A DNA stretch of 6,141 bases. It comes from an uncultured Eubacteriales bacterium. GTDB lineage: Bacteria; Bacillota; Clostridia; Oscillospirales; Oscillospiraceae. Position numbers and translations under genes: made by a program. Below, piece after piece: positions 1 through 6,141 of this stretch. Positions within the stretch are counted from its first letter, which is position 1. Every line of letters starts with the position of its first letter. Where the stretch lies: NCBI GenBank assembly GCA_900320765.1, contig ONTN01000087.1, positions 1 through 6,141 on the forward strand, in the 5' to 3' direction. Under the pieces are notes generated by a model. The model was not told the DNA's origin, made no database searches, and was given only the letters and a program-made list of their open reading frames with translations.

Positions 1-995
1 TGCGCCATCTCTTTGACCTTCTGCACCTGCTCGAGTTCGTCGCGGAGCTGGGGTATCTCGGTCTTGTACTGGTCTATATTTGCCTGAATGCGCTGATAAT
101 CAGGATCCTCGTCGAGATACTTCTTGATATTCTGCTTGTAGTATTTCAAAAAGTCCTTCTTTATGAAGGGCATCTCGTTCAGATCCTTCATCGTAGTATC
201 CTCAAAAAGGTCGTTTTCCTTTATGACCCTCTTGAGCGCGGCGTCCTTCGCCTTAACGTCCATCTCGCCGTAGCGCTTCTGGTTGCCGCTGTCAAGAACG
301 TCGATGAAGCTCGACCTGTCGAGCATTATTTCCATAACGGCGGGACCGCCCTTGTCGGGAACGTGTACGTCGAAGCAGCCGGTGAAGGGATTAAGATAGG
401 CTCCGCCGGTGTACGCCTGCCACATCGAGAGAAGCTTCGGAGAGGAAGCTATCAGTGTCCAGCCGATAACGGCGATGATAACGGAGTTCTGGCTGCTCTC
501 GACCGTGAGAACGGAGCCGTCAAGGCTTGAAGCGTACTCGTACCAGGTCCCGGAATCGTCTACGCGATAGATTTTTACAGCCTCGTAGTCCTCCTCTTCT
601 ATACCCAGAGTCTCAAGGTCAAAATCCATCGTAAAGTAGCCCGGAAGCATCTCGTCGTCGGCGAGCCCGGCGTCAAGCTCCCATGCGCCTACGACGATGC
701 CGGGGCTGTCGACGGCTTCCCAATAGTTTTCGGAGAGCTCCTCGTACTCGTCGCCGGAGACGGCCTCAAGCTTAAATTCCCTGTCTTTGTCGAGGGCGTT
801 TTCCTCGGCTGAGATCGTAATGCCGTCAACGGGCTTTATCTCGAACGCTTCGCTCTCGCCCTCGGGCAGAACGACCGGAGCGGTCTTCTCTGCGGGCGTG
901 ATCAGAGGTATGAGCCAAGCGGGCCAGCCTACCGCAGAAACGAGAAGGGCGAAGACTAAAACGAGGCATAAAAGCACGGTGGGAAATCTTTTCAT
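1..995 (-). CDS. Exported protein of unknown function (partial, C-terminus beyond the left edge)
   Basis: Last visible gene of the zinc-ribbon operon; 331 codons stay open to the window edge, so it is truncated only by the window. The start ATG (993-995) is 3 bases past the TAA of the preceding gene; GGAGG at 1007-1011 lies inside that gene's last codons, 11 bases from the ATG. The N-terminus (residues 1-32: MKRF then a hydrophobic run) is a signal peptide or uncleaved anchor, with no lipobox Cys. Residues about 45-177 are acidic and beta-rich and end in a pattern (IYRVDDSGTWYEY, then DGSVLTVES, then IIAVIG) reminiscent of surface-protein beta-sandwich modules. Residues 190-260 hold a compact segment with YLNPFTGCFDV. 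Residues 255-331 are charged and helical, with probable coiled coil from about 300. It lacks the zinc ribbon of its three operon partners. I recognise no family; a cell-envelope role is inferred from export and context. Confidence 0.85.
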   Translation of the reverse strand, partial: MKRFPTVLLCLVLVFALLVSAVGWPAWLIPLITPAEKTAPVVLPEGESEAFEIKPVDGITISAEENALDKDREFKLEAVSGDEYEELSENYWEAVDSPGIVVGAWELDAGLADDEMLPGYFTMDFDLETLGIEEEDYEAVKIYRVDDSGTWYEYASSLDGSVLTVESSQNSVIIAVIGWTLIASSPKLLSMWQAYTGGAYLNPFTGCFDVHVPDKGGPAVMEIMLDRSSFIDVLDSGNQKRYGEMDVKAKDAALKRVIKENDLFEDTTMKDLNEMPFIKKDFLKYYKQNIKKYLDEDPDYQRIQANIDQYKTEIPQLRDELEQVQKVKEMA

Positions 996-998
996 AGC

Positions 999-1559
999 TT
1001 ACTCAGCCTCCTTTTCCGCGCCTTCATCAGCCGCTTCGTCTTCCGTTATCTCCCAGCCGCTCTCGTCGCTGTAGAGCCAACCGTAGCTCGGGTGCGGGTC
1101 GGCGGGCTCGGGGCTTTCAAGAGTGCCGTTATCAAGCGCAGCGTCAACGCTTTCATAGCTGTCTATGGGGGAGTAGCTTCCGCTCTCGGCCGTCTCGCTT
1201 TCCTCGCTCTTGCCGCTGCTCTTTTTGCCGTCCTTCGTCTCAGACTGAGTCTCGGGAGATACGGCGTTCAAAAGCGTTTCTACGTTTGCGGGTATCTTCC
1301 ATATGCCTACGCCGATAATTGCGGCGAGCAGGACGGCGAGTATTATTGTTAACGCAGTGAAATTCCGCGCCTTTACCGCCGTGCTCGAGCCGCAGTAGCG
1401 GCAGAAGCCGGCACCGAGGGGAATAAGCTGGCCGCACTTGGGGCAGGGCGTAACCTGAACGGCGGCGGGGGCTGCGACCGGCTGAGGCACAGCCTTGCCG
1501 CAGACCTTGCAGAAGGCCGCCCCGTCGTTCATTGCGCTGCCGCAGAATTTGCAGTACAT
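999..1559 (-). CDS. Double zinc-ribbon single-pass membrane protein with acidic tail
   Basis: A 186-residue protein with two zinc ribbons: Cys3/Cys6/Cys17/Cys20 (CKFC and CKVCG) and Cys39/Cys42/Cys53/Cys56 (CPKC and CRYCG), joined by an Ala/Pro/Val linker. A membrane helix follows at about 67-87, preceded by Lys63 and Arg65, which suits a cytoplasmic N-terminus. The rest (about 92-186) is Ser/Glu/Asp-rich, apparently disordered, and carries an aromatic patch near 163-174 (YGWLYSDESGWEI). The start is set by a strong SD, GAGGTGAT (1566-1573), 6 bases before the ATG. The SD sits directly beside the TGA of the upstream gene, so the two are probably translated together. Zinc ribbons of this kind are common structural or protein-binding modules; no enzyme is visible. 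Function unknown; a membrane scaffold or assembly role with the neighbouring zinc-ribbon proteins is inferred. Confidence 0.88.
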   Translation of the reverse strand: MYCKFCGSAMNDGAAFCKVCGKAVPQPVAAPAAVQVTPCPKCGQLIPLGAGFCRYCGSSTAVKARNFTALTIILAVLLAAIIGVGIWKIPANVETLLNAVSPETQSETKDGKKSSGKSEESETAESGSYSPIDSYESVDAALDNGTLESPEPADPHPSYGWLYSDESGWEITEDEAADEGAEKEAE

Positions 1560-1573
1560 ATCTGGATCACCTC

Positions 1574-2674
<1,101 letters not shown>

Positions 2675-2677
2675 TTT

Positions 2678-3586
2678 TTATTCCTCCCCCTTATCGGGAC
2701 GGAGAGTGAAATCTCCGCCTAACGAGACCGTGATCCCCTGATTTGTAAGCTCGATAAGGAGCTTGCCGGACATTCCGATGCCCTCGGAATCGGTGAATAC
2801 GTTGGACTTCAGATCGAAAAGGCCGCCGTTTCCGCCGCCTGCGTCCATCGTTACGCTGATGGTGATTTTTCCGTCCTCCGGTCCCTTGTACAGGTGCGCC
2901 GTTTCCTCCTCAGGCGTCTGCGGATCGTCGAGCTTCAAGTCGACCGAGAAAAAGCGCATTCCGGACATAAAGTCGACGAACAGATACCAGCTTCCGTCCT
3001 CGTCAAAGCTCATTTCGTACTTGTGTGGCGAGGCCATGGCCTCGGCGATAAACTCGCCGATATTCTCCGGGGCTCCGGGCATATTCTCATATCCGTCAAG
3101 CCTCGTGAAGGTCAGTTCGCCGACCCAGTCGCCGACAATGTCCTCGACAGAGGCGTCGCTTTTCAGCTCGGCGCCGCCGGGAAGGGATGCGCTATCAGAG
3201 GGCTTCGGCTCAGGCTCTATGACGTCGGTGCTGCCGGGCTTTTCGTCCTTATCCGTATCTTTATCCTTGTCCTTGTCCTTGGGCTTTTCTTCATCCTCGT
3301 CGTCGCTGCGGGAGACGAAAGAGGTCTCCGGGAAGAAGCCGCCCTCGTTGTTATACCAGTTAACGAGGTACCAAGCCTCAGCACCGATTACGAGAAGGAG
3401 CAGTACTATGCCGATTATTATTCCTGCCCCGGTCTTCTTCTTCGGGGCGGGAGCGGGATTATACGCGGGAGTCTGAACAGGCGCCGGCGCAGGGCGAGGA
3501 ACGGCCGGCTGTACCATGCGTGCACCGCATTTAGTGCAGAAGGCGGAGCCGTCCCGCACGGTGCTTTTGCAGTTATTGCAGATCAT
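2678..3586 (-). CDS. Zinc-ribbon single-pass membrane protein with beta-rich outer domain
   Basis: First gene of the operon, 302 residues. A zinc ribbon (Cys3, Cys6, Cys17, Cys20) is followed by a Pro/Ala linker ending in KKK (49-51), a membrane helix at about 54-75, and a charged linker (about 91-130) with a Lys-Asp repeat near 101-115 and a short EPEPKP stretch. The outer part, about 140-299, begins SVEDIVGDWVGELTF and includes KYEMSFDEDGSWYLF and KLLIEL...TVSLGGDFTL. Alternating beta strands and the opening GxWxG pattern suggest a small beta-barrel or lipocalin-like domain, but I cannot assign a family. The start is supported by AAGGGGG (3593-3599), 6 bases before the ATG, and by a promoter just upstream (3621-3649). 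Its zinc ribbon resembles that of the 186-aa protein (RDGSAFCTKCG versus NDGAAFCKVCG), which suggests paralogy. Role unknown; possible ligand-binding or wall-facing partner in a shared membrane complex. Confidence 0.9.
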   Translation of the reverse strand: MICNNCKSTVRDGSAFCTKCGARMVQPAVPRPAPAPVQTPAYNPAPAPKKKTGAGIIIGIVLLLLVIGAEAWYLVNWYNNEGGFFPETSFVSRSDDEDEEKPKDKDKDKDTDKDEKPGSTDVIEPEPKPSDSASLPGGAELKSDASVEDIVGDWVGELTFTRLDGYENMPGAPENIGEFIAEAMASPHKYEMSFDEDGSWYLFVDFMSGMRFFSVDLKLDDPQTPEEETAHLYKGPEDGKITISVTMDAGGGNGGLFDLKSNVFTDSEGIGMSGKLLIELTNQGITVSLGGDFTLRPDKGEE

Positions 3587-3620
3587 AACGATCCCCCTTT
3601 TTAATATTATCCTATTATAC

Positions 3621-3649
3621 AGTATAAACGATATGGGTTACTATTGCAA
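3621..3649 (-). promoter_or_regulatory. Sigma-A promoter of the zinc-ribbon operon
   Basis: On the minus strand, TTGCAA (3644-3649) and TATACT (3621-3626) are separated by 17 bases. Transcription should start near 3614, about 28 bases before the first ATG (3586). A second TATAAT (3614-3619) lies just downstream but has no matching -35 at normal spacing. The promoter directly follows the terminator of the ECF unit, so the operon is probably transcribed independently. Confidence 0.65.
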
Positions 3650-3658
3650 CGAGAAAAC

Positions 3659-3691
3659 AAAAAAACCGCGCTTCGTAATATCGAAGCGCGG
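3659..3691 (-). terminator. Rho-independent terminator of the ECF S-component unit
   Basis: A perfect 10-bp GC-rich stem (3666-3675 with 3682-3691, CCGCGCTTCG paired with its complement) encloses a 6-base loop. On the minus strand it is followed by seven U residues (A-run at 3659-3665). No T-run follows on the plus strand, so it acts on minus-strand transcripts coming from the ECF gene. Confidence 0.9.
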
Positions 3692-3705
3692 AAACGGGTG
3701 CTTTT

Positions 3706-3840
3706 TTGCATTAAGATGCAACTGCTTTATTTCTTATAAGTTTAATAAATGTACATTTTTCTCTCTTTGCTGTCTGCAAAGAGAGAAATGAACAGCTTGC
3801 TTGCTTTCAAGCAAGAACAAAACGCATCAGCTTAATGCGT
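3706..3840 (-). other. Structured region with several inverted repeats in the ECF 3' untranslated part
   Basis: Four local hairpins lie between the ECF stop codon and its terminator. They are 3706-3711/3716-3721 (6 bp); 3758-3770/3776-3788 (13 bp perfect, loop TGTCT); 3796-3803/3808-3815 (8 bp, 4-base loop); and 3822-3827/3835-3840 (6 bp). The outer two also share an inverted repeat, GCATTAAG at 3708-3715 and CTTAATGC at 3831-3838, so the block could close on itself as one multibranched structure. It contains no credible gene. It could be a 3'-UTR-derived RNA, a stabilising structure, or a small repeat element. The strand is inferred from the ECF transcript. Confidence 0.5.
3747..3758. repeat. 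12-bp perfect palindrome AAATGTACATTT
   Basis: The palindrome overlaps the left foot of the 13-bp hairpin (3758-3788) in the ECF 3' region. It has the form of a dimeric regulator site, but no promoter is placed so that it could control one. It may be incidental to AT-rich, hairpin-rich DNA. Confidence 0.4.
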
Positions 3841-3851
3841 AAAGCTTTCTG

Positions 3852-4391
3852 TCAGGCCTTATTGTACCTTTTTTCAATGAGCTTTGCCTTCTCAAGCGCG
3901 AGATATATGGCCGGGATAAGCACGATATGGAGTATCATTCCCGGCCAGGTGCCGATAAAGTACGCGCCGAGCCATATGCCGATGGAGTATTCAGCCCCCC
4001 CGCCGAGGAAAACGATACCGTGAACAAGCCCGCCGACAATGCGGCCGATGACCATAGCTATGAGGAGAGAGATCACGCAGTCGGCAAGGGTGCTTCCGGT
4101 GCGGATGAATTTAAAGAAAAGCCCGGTGAAAAGGCCGTAAGCCATCATCTCGGGAATGAAATAGAGGAGCATTGCCATCGGGGGCATACCGTTTATCAGG
4201 CTTGCGAGCAGGGGACCGAGGGCTCCGCAGACGAGGCCGTACAGGGGGCCGCAGATGAGGCCGCAGGCGAGAGCGGGTATATGCAGCGGCGAAAACGCCT
4301 GCCCGAGGCCGACAGCGTGAAACAGCGGGGGCAGGGCTACGCAGAGCGCGAGGAAGAGAGCAGTTACGGTGAGCTTCTTAACGGTTGACAT
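3852..4391 (-). CDS. ECF-type vitamin/precursor transporter, substrate-binding (S) component
   Basis: A 179-residue integral membrane protein with about five or six helices and few charges between them. Family features include the N-terminal KKLTVTALFLALCVALP helix; the segment around 36-75 with LHIPALACGL, then GPLYGLVCG, then GPLLASLINGMPPM; and a C-terminal helix before a basic tail (EKRYNKA). This matches the small S components that capture a vitamin or precursor and use a shared EcfA/EcfA'/EcfT energising module. No such module is encoded here, so it is an orphan (group II) S component. The LHIPALACG...NGMPP signature suggests the pantothenate/queuosine-precursor side of the family rather than ThiT or RibU, but the substrate cannot be read from sequence. 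The start is set by AAGGAG (GGAG at 4400-4403), 8 bases before the ATG. It is transcribed alone from its own promoter and a structured leader, and ends at the terminator at 3659-3691. Confidence 0.88.
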   Translation of the reverse strand: MSTVKKLTVTALFLALCVALPPLFHAVGLGQAFSPLHIPALACGLICGPLYGLVCGALGPLLASLINGMPPMAMLLYFIPEMMAYGLFTGLFFKFIRTGSTLADCVISLLIAMVIGRIVGGLVHGIVFLGGGAEYSIGIWLGAYFIGTWPGMILHIVLIPAIYLALEKAKLIEKRYNKA

Positions 4392-4517
4392 AATATTTTC
4401 TCCTTTTTAACAAAAAATGCGCTCTCCCGTGCGGGGAAAGTGCATACCTTCGTGGCATACTGTTCAGAAAAAAGAACGTTAATCGGCTTCTGCCGTTTTT
4501 GCCGGCTTCGTGCCGAC
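4392..4517 (-). promoter_or_regulatory. Structured 5' leader, candidate riboswitch or attenuator of unassigned class
   Basis: The 126-nt untranslated leader runs from the predicted +1 (G4517) to the ECF start. In order it holds hairpin 1 at 4517-4501 (GTCGGC, loop ACGAA, GCCGGC); hairpin 2 at 4495-4484 (CGGC, loop AGAA, GCCG); a weak U-looped hairpin (GTTC/GAAC); hairpin 4 at 4460-4442 (GTATGCC, loop ACGAA, GGTATGC); then an intrinsic terminator at 4444-4412. Hairpins 1 and 4 and the terminator contain G-U pairs that form only in minus-strand RNA, supporting function as that transcript. The UGC at 4444-4442 belongs both to hairpin 4 and to the foot of the terminator, so the two compete. This layout (aptamer-like stems, then terminator, then SD) is typical of transcriptional riboswitches before vitamin transporters. 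I could not match it to TPP, FMN, cobalamin, THF or preQ1-I consensus elements from memory. Confidence 0.65.
4412..4444 (-). terminator. Leader terminator (attenuator) upstream of the ECF S component
   Basis: On the minus strand the stem is CTTTCCC (4440-4434) with GGGAGAG (4428-4422), loop 4433-4429. It is extended past an A/C mismatch by UGC (4444-4442) with GCA (4420-4418) and followed by six U residues (4417-4412). It ends only 9 bases before the GGAG of the ribosome binding site. A terminator between promoter and gene implies conditional readthrough. Confidence 0.7.
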
Positions 4518-4523
4518 GGGATG

Positions 4524-4552
4524 ATTATAACCGAGAGGCGGGCAAAAGTCAA
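4524..4552 (-). promoter_or_regulatory. Consensus sigma-A promoter of the ECF S component
   Basis: On the minus strand, TTGACT (4547-4552) and a perfect TATAAT (4524-4529) are spaced by 17 bases. The predicted start, G4517, coincides with the first base of leader hairpin 1. The -35 box lies within the run following the terminator of the upstream gene, so the two units abut with no spare sequence. Confidence 0.85.
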
Positions 4553-4581
4553 GCGCCGCTCCACGAAAAACGGAGCGGCGC
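4553..4581 (-). terminator. Rho-independent terminator of the 165-aa gene
   Basis: A perfect 10-bp stem (GCGCCGCTCC at 4553-4562 with its complement at 4572-4581) encloses a 9-base loop, starting 10 bases after the TAA at 4592. On the minus strand it is followed by TTGACTTTTG, an imperfect U tract that doubles as the -35 region of the ECF promoter. Some readthrough into the ECF leader is therefore possible. Confidence 0.75.
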
Positions 4582-4591
4582 GAATTACCCA

Positions 4592-5089
4592 TTATGCCCA
4601 GGGGTCAGAGGACTTCGGTATCCTTATACCTACGAGAAGATTTTGCTCCCAGAGGAACCACTCGCAGGTCGAGGGCTTAAGGCGAAGCGTGACGGGGCGG
4701 GGGCTGTCAGCTCCGCCGCAGAAGACGTCGAACTTTTTATAGCCGCTCTCGGCAAACTGCGAGGCGCTGTCCTTTAGGCGAACGGTAAAGGGGAGGGTAG
4801 GGGTGTAGTCGTTATCGGGCGTAGCTCCGGCGAAGTATGAGCGGGGGATATAGTCCTTGCCGTCCATAAACCTGTCGCGGATGAACTGCTTCTCCATCGG
4901 AGAGAGGGGACGAGGACCCCGCAGATAGTCGAGCATAGCGTAGCACTCGTCGCGGCTTTCGGGATAAGCTGCGAGGGCGGCGACGGTGAGGGCAGCGGTC
5001 TCCTCGGGCTTTTGAAGCGAGGCCTCGGGCATGGCCTTGAGCTCGGCGAGGGTCTTAGGGAGAGCTGAAAACGTGACTTTGTATTCCAT
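4592..5089 (-). CDS. Small soluble protein of a conserved Firmicutes domain family (DUF6935-like)
   Basis: A 165-residue protein with no signal peptide, membrane segment or cysteine cluster, so probably cytoplasmic. The first half (about 10-75) is helical and Ala/Glu-rich (ETAALTVAALAAYPESRDECYAMLDYL, in two parts) and resembles a small helical repeat. The second half is more distinctive: DYIPRSYFAGATPDNDYTPT, FTVRL, then FCGGADSPRPVTLRL, EWFLWEQ and a terminal SDPWA. I recall this layout from small proteins annotated DUF6935 in gut Firmicutes; the name is from memory and unchecked, and the function is unknown. The start is certain: a full AGGAGG (5098-5103) lies 8 bases before the ATG. It is monocistronic, with its own promoter (5122-5150) and terminator (4553-4581), and is divergent from the MATE gene. 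Confidence 0.85.
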   Translation of the reverse strand: MEYKVTFSALPKTLAELKAMPEASLQKPEETAALTVAALAAYPESRDECYAMLDYLRGPRPLSPMEKQFIRDRFMDGKDYIPRSYFAGATPDNDYTPTLPFTVRLKDSASQFAESGYKKFDVFCGGADSPRPVTLRLKPSTCEWFLWEQNLLVGIRIPKSSDPWA

Positions 5090-5121
5090 TGTGGACTCCT
5101 CCTCGGAATTATATTATATTT

Positions 5122-5150
5122 ATTATAACCGCGACACAGTTAAGGCGCAA
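5122..5150 (-). promoter_or_regulatory. Sigma-A promoter of the 165-aa gene
   Basis: On the minus strand, TTGCGC (5145-5150) and TATAAT (5122-5127) are 17 bases apart. Further TATAAT-like boxes follow in the AT-rich run 5110-5127, so the exact start site may vary. It lies back to back with the MATE promoter; the two -35 boxes are 8 bases apart. Confidence 0.65.
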
Positions 5151-5169
5151 GGGAAAAGTTGCAAGGGAA
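5147..5169. repeat. Direct repeat GCAAGGGAA across the divergent promoters
   Basis: Two identical 9-base copies lie at 5147-5155 and 5161-5169, 14 bases apart start to start. The first overlaps the -35 box of the minus-strand promoter and the second that of the MATE promoter. This could be a shared regulator site, though a 14-base period does not place both copies on the same helix face. Confidence 0.4.
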
Positions 5170-5187
5170 GCCGTTTTATGGTATCAT
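5159..5187 (+). promoter_or_regulatory. Probable sigma-A promoter of the MATE gene
   Basis: TTGCAA (5159-5164) and TATCAT (5182-5187) are separated by 17 bases, predicting a start near 5194, 23 bases before the chosen ATG. If correct, it rules out the in-frame ATG at 5178. Confidence 0.5.
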
Positions 5188-5216
5188 TCGCTGAGAGAGT
5201 TGATCGGGTGATGTTA

Positions 5217-6141
5217 ATGCAGAATGATTTTTCTAAGGGCCCCGTCTGGAAAAACATAATATCCCAGGCCGTACCGCTCACGGTGGCTCAAATAGTCCAT
5301 CTTCTCTATAACGTGGTGGACAGGATATACATAGGGCATATGGGCGAAGAGGGGAGCATGGCGCTCACGGGAGTAGGGCTGACCTTCCCGGTGCTGACGC
5401 TTATAATGGCCTTTGCCGCCCTTTTCGGAATGGGTGGAGTACCGCTTTTTGCCATCGAGAGGGGAGCGGGCAACGACGGGAAGGCGGCGCGTATTTTAGG
5501 TAATTCCGTTACGCTTTCTTTCGGAGCCGGCGTTATTCTGACTGCCCTCGGATATATCTTTATGCGCCCGGCCCTATTCGCCATCGGCGCGAGCGCAGAG
5601 TCGTATAAATACGCCGCCGAATACCTGAGAATCTACCTTGCGGGAACGGTGTTCTCCGTGCTCTCGACGGGGCTTGTGGGATATGTGAACGCTCAGGGCT
5701 TTCCCCGTGTCGGTATGCTCTCAGTCGTGATAGGATGCGCGGTGAATATCGCACTCGACCCTTTGTTCATATTCACCTTCAAGCTGGGCATATCCGGCGC
5801 GGCTCTCGCGACGGTTATAAGTCAGGCGGTCTCCACCGCGCTGGTGCTCGCTTTTCTCTTCGGAAAAAGAGCCGCCGTGCGGCTCAGCCTTCACAATATG
5901 CGGCCGGTCCGGAGCATTGTCGCCTCGATATCCAGGCTCGGAGCATCGAACTTTATCATGCAGGCGACGAACCTCGCCGTGCAGGTCGCCTGCAACTCAA
6001 CGCTCCAGTTATACGGGGGAGACGTCTTCGTCGGGGTTATGACGGTAACGAACTCTATCCGCGAGATATTCACCCTGCCGATAAACGGGATAGTGAACGG
6101 GGCGCAGCCGGTAATAAGCTATAATTACGGGGCGAGGGAGT
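5217..6141 (+). CDS. MATE-family efflux transporter (partial, C-terminus beyond the right edge)
   Basis: A multidrug and toxic-compound extrusion antiporter, which in this family exchanges cationic drugs or metabolites for Na+ or H+ across the cytoplasmic membrane. The window holds 308 codons of a family usually about 440-460 residues. Typical features: NDFSKGPVWKNII at the N-terminus, then LTVAQIVHLLYNVVDRIYIG, the loop FGMGGVPLFAIERGAGND, the GYVNAQGFPRVGM segment, and NIALDPLFIF in the first MatE half. The second half begins near residue 225 (SIVASISRLGASNFIMQATN) and continues to ISYNYGARE at the edge. The start at 5217 is preferred because family members begin just before NDFSKG and because GGGTGAT (5206-5212) gives an anti-SD match at workable distance. 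ATG 5211 and GTG 5208 are in-frame alternatives. It is divergent from the 165-aa gene. The substrate is unknown; no regulator gene is adjacent in the window. Confidence 0.93.
   Translation, partial: MQNDFSKGPVWKNIISQAVPLTVAQIVHLLYNVVDRIYIGHMGEEGSMALTGVGLTFPVLTLIMAFAALFGMGGVPLFAIERGAGNDGKAARILGNSVTLSFGAGVILTALGYIFMRPALFAIGASAESYKYAAEYLRIYLAGTVFSVLSTGLVGYVNAQGFPRVGMLSVVIGCAVNIALDPLFIFTFKLGISGAALATVISQAVSTALVLAFLFGKRAAVRLSLHNMRPVRSIVASISRLGASNFIMQATNLAVQVACNSTLQLYGGDVFVGVMTVTNSIREIFTLPINGIVNGAQPVISYNYGARE

Noticed and set aside
2763..3604. Long plus-strand open frames opposite the 302-aa gene
   Set aside because: They are low-complexity mirror translations of the zinc-ribbon gene with no SD and no recognisable domain; the minus-strand gene has a promoter, SD and coherent domains.
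3706..3840. Insertion sequence or MITE
   Set aside because: The outer inverted repeat is only 8 bases plus a gapped extension, no target-site duplication was found, and no transposase is present. It is kept as a structured region pending a copy-number search.
3927..4388. Plus-strand 153-codon frame opposite the ECF gene
   Set aside because: The product is uniformly hydrophilic Glu/Ala/Gly-rich, as expected from the antisense of membrane helices, and it lacks an SD.
4442..4517. Leader hairpins as a guanidine-II (mini-ykkC) riboswitch
   Set aside because: That class also has two hairpins with ACGR loops and a CG loop-loop contact, but as I remember it the loops are tetraloops closed by short G/C stems. 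Here both loops are five bases (ACGAA), and the gene is an ECF S component rather than a guanidine exporter or carboxylase. A distant relation is not excluded.
4392..4517. T-box, TPP, FMN, cobalamin or THF leader
   Set aside because: None of the conserved cores I know for these (such as the T-box GGUGGNACC bulge or the TPP CUGAGA element) is present, and the leader is too short for cobalamin or FMN.
4440..4777. Plus-strand frames of 100 and 92 codons spanning the ECF leader and the 3' end of the 165-aa gene
   Set aside because: They run through a terminator, a promoter and leader hairpins whose G-U pairs assign them to the minus strand, and they have no SD or domain.
5178..5216. MATE start at the in-frame ATG 5178 (SD-like AAGGGAAG upstream)
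   Set aside because: It would add 13 residues absent from typical family N-termini, and the codon lies upstream of the predicted transcription start near 5194.
5306..5754. Minus-strand frames opposite the MATE gene
   Set aside because: They are shadows of the transporter frame: basic/Pro/Ser-rich, with no SD and no recognisable domain.

Overview
The window looks like chromosomal DNA from a GC-rich member of the Clostridia, probably a gut Oscillospirales-type Firmicute. Evidence: strong AGGAGG-type ribosome binding sites, sigma-A promoters of TTGnnn-17-TATnnT form, SLH repeats with the CTRAQ/SRAQ signature common in these bacteria, an orphan ECF-transporter S component, and a MATE pump. This taxonomic call is an inference; there is no rRNA or other marker gene.

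Layout. (A) 1-3586, minus strand: a tight four-gene operon reading right to left. Its first three genes encode proteins built on one plan: an N-terminal CxxC...CxxC zinc ribbon in the cytoplasm, a Pro/Ala linker with basic residues, one membrane helix, a charged linker, and then a different outer part in each protein. The outer parts are a beta-rich domain (302 aa), a 72-residue Glu-Pro rod followed by three SLH domains (366 aa), and an acidic low-complexity tail (186 aa, with two zinc ribbons). The fourth gene encodes an exported protein without a zinc ribbon and runs off the left edge. Gaps between genes are 3, 14 and 3 bases, and each SD lies in or beside the end of the gene before it. (B) 3587-3851: the operon promoter, the terminator of the next unit, and about 135 bases of dense inverted repeats. 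(C) 3852-4391, minus: an ECF S component. Its consensus promoter is followed by a 126-nt leader that starts with a hairpin at the predicted +1, repeats an ACGAA-capped hairpin, and ends in an intrinsic terminator just before the ribosome binding site. This is a candidate riboswitch or attenuator that I cannot assign to a known class. (D) 4592-5089, minus: a small soluble protein resembling a Firmicutes DUF family, with its own promoter and terminator. (E) 5090-5216: divergent promoters. (F) 5217 to the right edge, plus: a MATE-family multidrug/Na+ antiporter, cut by the window.

How it may fit together: the zinc-ribbon operon probably makes a set of single-pass membrane proteins with matching cytoplasmic heads, one of which can hold the cell wall through SLH domains on a long rigid spacer. 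The two most interesting regions are the ECF leader (4392-4517) and this operon. No CRISPR array, tRNA, rRNA, insertion sequence or phage gene was seen. No gene-free stretch exceeds 300 bases.
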